Part shown: in pieces, positions 1-5,326 of the stretch
How positions within the stretch are numbered: the first letter of the stretch is position 1
Layout of the letters: each line of letters starts with the position of its first letter
NCBI GenBank assembly: GCA_900547565.1
Contig: URHI01000121.1
Coordinates: 1-5,422, forward strand
Direction of reading: 5' to 3'
DNA length: 5,422 nucleotides
From: an uncultured Eubacteriales bacterium
GTDB taxonomy: Bacteria; Bacillota; Clostridia; Oscillospirales; CAG-272
The notes under the pieces: model-generated
The model's database searches: none
What the model saw: only the letters and a program-made list of their open reading frames with translations
Told to the model about the DNA's origin: nothing
Position numbers and translations under genes: made by a program

Positions 1-28
1 GGAAGCTTTTTGCTTCCCGGCGCTTTTT
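1..28 (-). terminator. Operon-end terminator, cut by the window edge (possibly bidirectional)
   Basis: GGAAGC and GCTTCC (12-17 and 1-6) with an A5 loop form a hairpin about 50 nt after the last stop. On the minus strand an A-tract followed by GCGCCG precedes the stem, and any matching CGGCGC and T-tract would lie beyond position 1. On the plus strand the arm is followed by GGCGC and TTTTT (24-28), as expected of a bidirectional terminator between convergent genes. Only part is visible. Confidence 0.65.
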
Positions 29-46
29 GTTTACGGGACTTTTCAC

Positions 47-67
47 AGTCAGTTTTTTAAACCGACT
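47..67 (-). repeat. Hairpin over the last permease stop codon
   Basis: AGTCGGTTT and AAACTGACT (59-67 and 47-55) can form 9 bp with one G-U and an AAA loop, spanning the TAG stop. No T-tract follows on the minus strand, so it is not a complete intrinsic terminator; it could protect the mRNA 3' end. Read on the plus strand it is followed by a pyrimidine-rich stretch, so a weak terminator for a convergent neighbour is possible. Confidence 0.45.
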
Positions 68-1043
68 ATCTTTCTTCTCGGAAGTATGACAGCCCGAGAC
101 TTGAAGGCTCTTGATTTTCACGCTTTTTACGAATACTGGTAACGATCAGCACGATTATCGTGACTACATAAGGAAGCATCTGAATAAGCGGTTGAACCTG
201 CATGCTGACATTGATATAATTGAACAGAATATAAAGTCCGCCGAAAAGATACGAGCCCAGAATGCCTACAAGCGGCTTCCATGTTGCGAATATGACAAGC
301 GCTATAGCAAGCCAGCCGCGGTCGCCGAAGCCGTTGTTTGACCATACACCGTTTGTATAGTCCATGACATAGTACAAGCCGCCCAGCCCGGCTATCATTC
401 CGCCGATCGTTGTTGCAACGTATTTATAAAGTGTAACATTGATTCCGGCCGCATCAGCCGTTGCGGGATTTTCTCCGACTGCACGAAGATGCAAGCCGAC
501 GCGCGTGCGCATCAGAATAAACGCGACGACGGCAGCCAGGATCACGGCGAGGTAAACCATGAAGCCGTATGAAAGGAATATCTCCCCGAACCACCCCAGC
601 TTTGATGCAAACGGCAGTGACTGCTTGTACACCTTAGCAAATCGTGTCAATGCAATGGAGGGAACCTCGGTATCGACCAGCTTTATAAGCGAACCGCCGA
701 AAAAGTTACCGAATCCGACACCGAAGGTTGTAAGCGCAAGTCCGGTTACATTCTGATTGGCACGCAATGTAACGGTGAGAAAGCAATAAAGCAGCGAAGC
801 AAGCGCTGAACCCAGCAAACTGCACACAAGAGGAATAATGAGTGCCAGTGCAGGAACAAATCTTCCGGTCTGCTGGTACATAAAACCTCCGATAACACCG
901 CAGATACCGCCAATATACATGATTCCGGGTATACCGAGGTTAAGATTTCCTGATTTTTCAGTCAGAATTTCTCCGGTTGAGCCAAAAAGTAAGGGAGTTC
1001 CCTGAATAATGGAACGTTGAATGAAGTTAGCTATAGGAAACAT
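66..1043 (-). CDS. ABC importer permease, BPD_transp_2, YufQ/NupQ-like
   Basis: This is the second permease of the heteromeric channel (BPD_transp_2, COG1079 type), 325 aa, close to family length. Family-typical stretches are TPLLFGSTGEILTEKSGNLNLGIPGIM (16-42), LRANQNVTGLALTTFGVG (93-110), the cytoplasmic loop GLHLRAVGENPATADAAGIN (183-202, likely ATPase coupling) and the GFGDRGWLAIALVIFATWKP segment (238-257). Several hydrophobic helices are visible, for example about 40-54, 62-90, 160-178, 206-226, 243-272 and 286-302. The C-terminus is charged. In the NIGLEG-type motif of relatives the Glu is replaced by Pro39. The start codon overlaps the preceding stop as TAATG (1 nt), with GGGAGGGG about 8-9 nt upstream, a typical coupling arrangement. 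It is the last gene of the operon and ends with TAG. Confidence 0.95.
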   Translation of the reverse strand: MFPIANFIQRSIIQGTPLLFGSTGEILTEKSGNLNLGIPGIMYIGGICGVIGGFMYQQTGRFVPALALIIPLVCSLLGSALASLLYCFLTVTLRANQNVTGLALTTFGVGFGNFFGGSLIKLVDTEVPSIALTRFAKVYKQSLPFASKLGWFGEIFLSYGFMVYLAVILAAVVAFILMRTRVGLHLRAVGENPATADAAGINVTLYKYVATTIGGMIAGLGGLYYVMDYTNGVWSNNGFGDRGWLAIALVIFATWKPLVGILGSYLFGGLYILFNYINVSMQVQPLIQMLPYVVTIIVLIVTSIRKKRENQEPSSLGLSYFREER

Positions 1044-2170
1044 TATTCTGCCCCTCCCTTCTTCTTGCTGAACAAACGATTATTTTCATTGGGATTGATC
1101 TTGTATTGAATGAAAAACTCGCAACCGATTATAAAAAACAGGATAATACCGGTCAGTATGTCGGAGAATGAATTGTTAAGCCCGAATTTTGTGGATACTT
1201 CGTCTGCCCCGCGGTCAAGAAATACCAGCAGAAAAGATGTCAATATCATAATCAGCGGATTGAACTTAGCCAACCACGATACCATGATGGCGGTAAATCC
1301 CCTACCGTCAGCTGTAGTGGAAGCTATGGAATGTGATGTGCCGCCGACGAGCAGAAGGCCGGTCAGGCCGCATATTGCTCCCGATATAGCCATGGTTCGA
1401 ATGATTACCTTTTTTACGTTGATCCCGATGTAGCGGGCTGTATTTTCGCTGCCGCCGACGACTGCGATCTCATAGCCATGCTTGCTGTATTTAAGGTAGA
1501 TATACATTGCCACGGTAAGTACAACAACGATGAGTATGTTAAGCAGATATTTCTGCCCGAACAGCTCCGGGAACCAACCGTATTTAAGCAGATCGGGACC
1601 GACTGTATTGGAACCGCTCTTGTCAGCAACCTTAAGAAAATACTCGATGAGCTGAATAGCCACATAGTTCATCATCAGTGTAAACAGTGTTTCGTTGGTT
1701 TTCCACTGTGCCTTGAATACGGCGGGAATTACACCCCAGACAGCGCCGGCCAAAATGCTTGTAACTGCCATGATGACGATCAACAGCCACGTAGGTATGC
1801 TGTCGCCGATGTAGAACATGCACATAGCGGTTGCCAAACCGCCGATGAGTACCTGACCTTCGGCACCGGTGTTCCAGAATTTCATTTTAAAAGCCGGAGT
1901 TACAGCCAGTGATATACACAGCAATATTGCCAGGTTCTGAGCAGTGACCCAAATACGGTTGGGGTTGCCGAAGGCTCCCTTGAACATTGTAGCATAAACT
2001 GATACGGGGTTATCTCCGGTCAGGAAAAATGTAATGAACCCACAGAATATCAGTGCTGCCAATATAGCAATTGCACGAATTGTCAGTGACTTATACCATG
2101 GCAATTCAGCGCGCTTTGAGATGTGAAAGAGCGGTTCGTGCTTGCCCTTTGTTTTTGCATTATCTGACAT
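1043..2170 (-). CDS. ABC importer permease, BPD_transp_2, YufP/NupP-like
   Basis: This is the first of two different inner-membrane permeases forming the channel (BPD_transp_2 family, COG4603 type). It has 375 aa, a little longer than the usual ~350, with a charged cytoplasmic N-terminus (1-28) and a basic C-terminal tail (FSKKKGG). Hydrophobic segments are visible near residues 31-51, 78-92, 103-121, 127-151, 162-180, 208-226, 257-275, 293-318 and 335-354. Family-typical stretches are NTGAEGQVLIGG (100-111), TNETLFTLMMNY (158-169), the loop GYEIAVVGGSENTARYIGIN (232-251, likely contacting the ATPase) and GRGFTAIMVSWLAKFNPL (289-306). The ATG overlaps the end of the ATPase gene by 11 nt, and AGGAG/GGAGG lies about 9-11 nt upstream inside that gene, so translation is probably coupled. 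Confidence 0.95.
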   Translation of the reverse strand: MSDNAKTKGKHEPLFHISKRAELPWYKSLTIRAIAILAALIFCGFITFFLTGDNPVSVYATMFKGAFGNPNRIWVTAQNLAILLCISLAVTPAFKMKFWNTGAEGQVLIGGLATAMCMFYIGDSIPTWLLIVIMAVTSILAGAVWGVIPAVFKAQWKTNETLFTLMMNYVAIQLIEYFLKVADKSGSNTVGPDLLKYGWFPELFGQKYLLNILIVVVLTVAMYIYLKYSKHGYEIAVVGGSENTARYIGINVKKVIIRTMAISGAICGLTGLLLVGGTSHSIASTTADGRGFTAIMVSWLAKFNPLIMILTSFLLVFLDRGADEVSTKFGLNNSFSDILTGIILFFIIGCEFFIQYKINPNENNRLFSKKKGGAE

Positions 2171-3701
2171 TTTCGTCCGCTCCTCCTTCCGCTTTTGTCA
2201 TAAGAAGACCGATTTGCTCTTTTTGTGCTTGGCGTCCGTCCAGTATTCCGGTAATGTGTCCCGAGCTGATTACCATAATGCGGTCGCACAGTTCTATGAG
2301 CACATCAAGATCCTCGCCTACAAAAATGACGGCAGTACCGTTTTCTTTTTGTTGATTGAGAAGATTGTATATCATGTAGGAGGAATTGATGTCAAGCCCA
2401 CGGACCGGATAGGCTGCCATAAGCACTGTGGGAGATGACGCTATTTCACGCCCTACAAGCACCTTCTGAACATTTCCGCCAGAAAGACGGCGCACCGGAG
2501 TTGTAGCACTTGGAGTTACGACCTCAAGGCTTTGTATTATTTGCTCTGCCAGATTACGCGGTTTGTTTCTGTCGACAAATACCGACTTGCCACGGCGGTA
2601 GCTTCTCAGCATCATGTTGTCGATTATATCCATATTGCCGACAAGTCCCATGCCAAGTCTGTCCTCGGGCACAAACGACAAACGTACGCCAAGCTCGCGG
2701 ATCTGCAACGGTGATTTGTCACGTAGGTTGACTTCTTCGCCGTTTTTGGGATTATTATACGTTATAGATCCGGATTCAATATGTTGCAACCCTGCTATGG
2801 CTTCCAGCAACTCGCGCTGCCCGCTTCCGGCAATGCCTGCGATACCGAGTATTTCCCCCGAACGTGCCGTAAATGAGATGTTATCCAGCGCCTTAACGCC
2901 GTCGTGACTTAAGCAGTTCAAGCCTGAAACAATAAGACGATCCTGCGTGTCATGCGGTTCTGTACGGTTGATATTCAATTTGACTTTTTTGCCTACCATC
3001 ATTTCGGTCAACTGAGCCTCGTTGGTTTCGCTAGTGTTGACGGTAGCAATATGAGCGCCGCGCCGGAGTATGGCTACTCGGTCTGAGATAGCCAGAACTT
3101 CATGCATTTTATGCGTAATTATAATGATGGCCTTACCGTCGTCTCTCATGCGGCGAAGAACTGCAAACAGCTTTTGAGTTTCCTGAGGAGTGAGAACCGC
3201 CGTAGGCTCATCAAGAATAAGAATGTCGGCACCGCGATAAAGCACCTTTACGATTTCAACAGTCTGCTTTTCGGAAACGGACATTTCATAAATTTTCTTT
3301 TTAGGGTCCAGCTCAAAGCCATATTTTTCGCTTATGGTCTTGACGCTTTGGATGGAGCTTTTTATATTGAATTTTTCACCTTGGATTCCAAGAACTATGT
3401 TCTCGGCAGCAGTGAAAACGTCAACCAGCTTGAAATGCTGGTGTATCATACCGATCTTGTAGTGGAATGCGTCCTTGGGTGAGGCTATGACAGCCTTTTC
3501 GCCGTTTATAAGGATTTCGCCTTCATCGGGAAAGTAAATTCCCGATATCATGTTCATAAGTGTGGTTTTGCCGCTTCCGTTTTCGCCCAGAATGGCAAGA
3601 ATTTCGCCGTGACGCAGATTGAGATCAACATTGTCGTTGGCAAGAATGGAGCCGAAGCGTTTGGTTACATGTCTCAGCTCGAGCGCGTAGTGTTCTGACA
3701 C
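2160..3701 (-). CDS. Double-NBD ATPase of BMP-type nucleoside ABC importer
   Basis: This cytoplasmic energy-coupling subunit carries two ABC ATPase domains in one chain (513 aa; family members are about 510, e.g. YufO/NupO, COG3845 type). The start is GTG at 3701, with GGAGG 7 nt upstream; in-frame ATGs at 3716 and 3743 sit on or before that Shine-Dalgarno. NBD1 has Walker A GENGSGKT (39-46), Q-loop Q88, signature MSVSEKQ (140-146), Walker B LILDEP (161-166) and switch H197. NBD2 has GIAGSGQR (289-296) with Gln for the Walker A Lys, signature LSGGN (406-410), LMAAYP (427-432) without the Asp-Glu pair, and Glu463 where the switch His belongs. The sites are therefore asymmetric: one canonical (NBD1 Walker motifs plus NBD2 LSGGN) and one degenerate. 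The gene follows the attenuator hairpin and overlaps the next gene by 11 nt. Family assignment is firm. Confidence 0.96.
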   Translation of the reverse strand: MSEHYALELRHVTKRFGSILANDNVDLNLRHGEILAILGENGSGKTTLMNMISGIYFPDEGEILINGEKAVIASPKDAFHYKIGMIHQHFKLVDVFTAAENIVLGIQGEKFNIKSSIQSVKTISEKYGFELDPKKKIYEMSVSEKQTVEIVKVLYRGADILILDEPTAVLTPQETQKLFAVLRRMRDDGKAIIIITHKMHEVLAISDRVAILRRGAHIATVNTSETNEAQLTEMMVGKKVKLNINRTEPHDTQDRLIVSGLNCLSHDGVKALDNISFTARSGEILGIAGIAGSGQRELLEAIAGLQHIESGSITYNNPKNGEEVNLRDKSPLQIRELGVRLSFVPEDRLGMGLVGNMDIIDNMMLRSYRRGKSVFVDRNKPRNLAEQIIQSLEVVTPSATTPVRRLSGGNVQKVLVGREIASSPTVLMAAYPVRGLDINSSYMIYNLLNQQKENGTAVIFVGEDLDVLIELCDRIMVISSGHITGILDGRQAQKEQIGLLMTKAEGGADENVR

Positions 3702-3721
3702 TCTGTTACCTCCCATAAGAT

Positions 3722-3763
3722 AAAAAGGACTAAGGCGGGGCACTAAAGCTCCGCCTTTTGTCC
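3722..3763 (-). terminator. Intergenic attenuator-like terminator between binding protein and ATPase
   Basis: In the 76-nt gap after the binding-protein stop, the minus strand forms a two-part stem: GGAC with GTCC (3760-3763/3727-3730) and AAGGCGG with CCGCCTT (3751-3757/3732-3738), with a small AA/A internal loop and a 12-nt apical loop. Five T residues (3722-3726) follow. The downstream genes have no promoter that I can see, so complete termination is unlikely. A partial terminator here would give more binding protein than membrane components, as is common in binding-protein-dependent ABC operons. Confidence 0.75.
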
Positions 3764-3777
3764 GGAAAAGCAGTTTA

Positions 3778-5049
3778 TTAATACATTGAGTTCAGGAACT
3801 CAATGCCGTCGATGCAGATATCGAAGTAAGGAGCCGAACGGTCGGAGGACTCGGCAAAGGCACCGTTCTTGATAGCCTCGGTGTCCTTGGTATAGCTTTC
3901 GTCGTAGTTGACATCGGCAAGGTAGGAGGTGAGCTGCTTGCCTTCAACTGTGAAGGTAGTAGTATCGAACACCTTGAGCGTGCCGTTTTTGATAGCAGCG
4001 ATGGCTTCTGTGATTTTTTCTTTGGTACCGGTAGCAGCAGCTTTGCCGTTGATATCGCTCAAAACAACAGCGCCTTCATCAATACCGCCGCACCAGTCAG
4101 CAGCAATCGTGCCGCCCTGTACGTAGGTTTCGATGATATACTGAAGGTAAGGAGTCCAGTTGATAGCGGAAGAAATAATGAAGGTTTCAGGGCAAGCGGA
4201 AACGGTGCTGCCGTTGTAGGAAACATTCGGAACGCCCTTGACCTCGCAAGCGGAGGGAGCGCCCATGGAGTCGGCGTGCTGGCTGATAAGAACACAACCC
4301 TTGCTCATAAGAGCGTTAGCAGCTTCCTGCTCTTTAGCTTCGTCATACCAAGAGCCGGTGAACTGAACCTTCATAGTGACAGAGGGGCAAACATACTTTG
4401 CGCCAAGATAGAATGAGGTCAGACCGGAAATAACCTCGGCGTAGGTGAAGGCGCCGACATAACCCATAACAGCCTTGTCCGCTGTAATCTTGCCGGATTC
4501 GATCATTTCATTGAGCTTAAGACCTGCGGCTATACCGGCCAGGAATCTGCCCTCGTAAATGGAAGCGAAAGCATTGTGGAAGTTAGACAGACCTTCAGTG
4601 TGGGCGCGGGTACCGGTAGCGTGGCAGAACTGAGTATTGGGACGATCCTTGGCAGCCTGGATCAAGTAGCCTTCGTGACCGAAGGAATCAGCAAAAACTA
4701 TTTTACAGCCCTGATCAGCAAGGTCGATAGCGGCACTGTAGCAGTCGTCGTTCTCACCGATATTTTTCTTGAAAACAACCTGTTCGTCTTTGAGATTGAA
4801 GACCTTCTGAACTCTCTTTGCGGCGTTGATGAAGTTAGCGTCGTAGGTGGAGTTTTCATCGTGCAGGAAAATGAAACCGATTTTGAAATCGTCCGGCACT
4901 TTGACGCTGGAAGTAGTTTCGGTCAGAGGCAGAGGCGATTCGATGATGTCGTCACCCTGTGCCTGGTCGCCGGAACAGGATACCATTGCAACGCAAAGGG
5001 ACGCGCACATTACGACAACAAGTGCAAGGGACAAAATTTTTTTGAACAT
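3778..5049 (-). CDS. BMP-family nucleoside-binding lipoprotein of ABC importer
   Basis: This is the extracytoplasmic binding protein (Bmp domain, PnrA/NupN-like, COG1744 type) expected to capture purine nucleosides or related compounds for the importer encoded downstream. It has 423 aa. The start at 5049 is supported by GGAGG 7 nt upstream; a longer frame starting at 5115 would begin inside the terminator hairpin with no ribosome binding site. The signal peptide has a KK N-region, a hydrophobic core (residues 5-23) and a probable lipobox ending at Cys25 (M-V-S-C, unusual Met at -3). An acidic/Ser/Thr linker (about 26-52) leads to the fold. Recognisable BMP segments are FKIGFIFLHDENSTYD (55-70), the DSFGHEGY region (121-128), EGRFLAG (166-172), GYVGAFTYAEVISG (196-209), TGSWYDEAKE (231-240), ISQHADS (255-261) and AINWTPY (295-301). 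It is somewhat longer than classical members (about 350 aa), partly because of the linker. The family call is firm; the ligand is inferred from the family and the guanine riboswitch. Confidence 0.95.
   Translation of the reverse strand: MFKKILSLALVVVMCASLCVAMVSCSGDQAQGDDIIESPLPLTETTSSVKVPDDFKIGFIFLHDENSTYDANFINAAKRVQKVFNLKDEQVVFKKNIGENDDCYSAAIDLADQGCKIVFADSFGHEGYLIQAAKDRPNTQFCHATGTRAHTEGLSNFHNAFASIYEGRFLAGIAAGLKLNEMIESGKITADKAVMGYVGAFTYAEVISGLTSFYLGAKYVCPSVTMKVQFTGSWYDEAKEQEAANALMSKGCVLISQHADSMGAPSACEVKGVPNVSYNGSTVSACPETFIISSAINWTPYLQYIIETYVQGGTIAADWCGGIDEGAVVLSDINGKAAATGTKEKITEAIAAIKNGTLKVFDTTTFTVEGKQLTSYLADVNYDESYTKDTEAIKNGAFAESSDRSAPYFDICIDGIEFLNSMY
3784..3805 (-). repeat. 10-bp inverted repeat at 3' end of binding-protein gene
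   Basis: Two 10-nt arms (3784-3793 and 3796-3805), perfectly complementary and only 2 nt apart, cover the codons for residues I-E-F-L-N-S-M just before the stop. In RNA this gives about 9 bp closed by a CCUG tetraloop. No T-tract follows, so it is not itself an intrinsic terminator. It may act with the hairpin at 3727-3763 to shield the 3' end of the first cistron from exonucleases; that role is inference. Confidence 0.7.
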
Positions 5050-5099
5050 GATTGTTCCTCCATGTAATTTTATATGCTCAGGGCAAAACCCGAAAAGCC

Positions 5100-5139
5100 A
5101 AAAAAGAATCGGCACCTGCGGCTACGCGCAGATGCCGAT
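5100..5139 (-). terminator. Riboswitch expression-platform terminator
   Basis: A 13-bp hairpin (5' arm 5127-5139, 3' arm 5108-5120, one U-G pair, 6-nt loop 5121-5126) is followed at once by TCTTTTTT (5100-5107). It lies between the aptamer and the first ATG, about 50 nt upstream of the start codon, and the ribosome binding site is not involved. This is a classic intrinsic terminator, so the riboswitch should act on transcription as a guanine-triggered OFF switch. Confidence 0.93.
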
Positions 5140-5181
5140 CACGACGCACGCAACGAAAAAACATACTCCCGTTACTGTATT

Positions 5182-5194
5182 GGCGATCTTCTGC
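5182..5194 (-). promoter_or_regulatory. Proposed antiterminator 5' strand of the riboswitch
   Basis: The RNA directly after P1 can pair with the 5' arm of the terminator (5128-5136). In one register GC, AGAU and GCC pair with GC, AUCU and GGC, leaving a 3-nt and a 1-nt bulge. In the other, GCAGA pairs with UCUGC and GCC with GGC. Either helix uses the outer G and C of the P1 3' strand (5193-5194), so closing P1 by ligand binding would disfavour it. This matches the xpt-type mechanism, but the overlap with P1 is only 2 nt and I have not folded it computationally. Confidence 0.5.
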
Positions 5195-5261
5195 TCATAG
5201 TCGGACAATTAACGGTTATCCGGTAGAAACTTCCCGACCATATCTCGGGGGATATATAAGC
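5193..5261 (-). ncRNA. Purine riboswitch aptamer, guanine class
   Basis: The minus strand carries the full three-way junction of the purine riboswitch (Rfam Purine family, recognised by eye). P1 is 7 bp (5255-5261 with 5193-5199, one G-U). P2 pairs CCCGA (5245-5249) with TCGGG (5233-5237) and has the conserved L2 GATATGG. J2/3 contains AGTTTCTACC. P3 is 7 bp (5216-5222 with 5202-5208) with L3 CCGTTAA. L2 GG and L3 CC can make the conserved loop-loop pairs. J3/1 reads GACTATG: the specificity base (position 74 in xpt numbering) is C at 5200, which pairs with guanine/hypoxanthine. Adenine riboswitches have U there. Position 51 (5225) is U, as in guanine rather than 2'-deoxyguanosine aptamers. 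One oddity is J1/2, which reads UAUAUC where UAUAAU is usual. Guanine binding should turn the operon off through the terminator downstream. Confidence 0.95.
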
Positions 5262-5296
5262 GCGGACAATAAAACACAATATCTCGAATTGCCTTT

Positions 5297-5326
5297 ATTA
5301 TACCAAACAAAATATTGTGATGTCAA
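5297..5326 (-). promoter_or_regulatory. sigma-A-type promoter of the importer operon
   Basis: On the minus strand the -35 hexamer TTGACA (5321-5326) and the -10 hexamer TATAAT (5297-5302) are both exact consensus, separated by 18 bp. Transcription should start near 5290-5292, giving a leader of about 240 nt before the first ATG and placing the aptamer roughly 30 nt into the transcript. The flanking DNA is AT-rich. With a promoter this strong, control most likely happens afterwards, at the riboswitch. An 8-bp inverted repeat (5275-5282 and 5312-5319) straddles the -10 box and could be an operator, but this is weak. Confidence 0.92.

Noticed and set aside
1478..1912. 144-codon open frame on the plus strand
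   Set aside because: It is antisense to the well-supported first permease gene, lacks a credible ribosome binding site, and its translation resembles no known family; the other plus-strand frames under the operon are rejected for the same reason.
66..5049. Sugar (ribose/galactose type) ABC importer
   Set aside because: Sugar systems share the double-NBD ATPase and BPD_transp_2 permeases, but the binding protein has the BMP fold motifs, NBD2 has the BMP-type AAYPVRGLD instead of DEPTRGID, and there are two unlike permeases under a guanine riboswitch.
4576..5067. 163-codon plus-strand frame opposite the binding-protein gene
   Set aside because: It is a shadow frame opposite a gene with a clear signal peptide, family motifs and Shine-Dalgarno; no independent evidence for expression.
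5047..5115. N-terminal extension of the binding protein starting at 5115
   Set aside because: The extra 22 residues begin inside the terminator stem, have no ribosome binding site and would precede an intact lipoprotein signal peptide; the ATG at 5049 has an ideal GGAGG.
5078..5164. Possible 28-residue Arg-rich leader peptide running through the terminator
   Set aside because: GGGAG lies only 1 nt before the ATG, too close for initiation, and the riboswitch already explains control of the terminator.
5193..5261. Adenine or 2'-deoxyguanosine riboswitch class
   Set aside because: The J3/1 specificity base is C rather than U, which excludes adenine, and the position-51 equivalent is U rather than C, which argues against 2'-deoxyguanosine.
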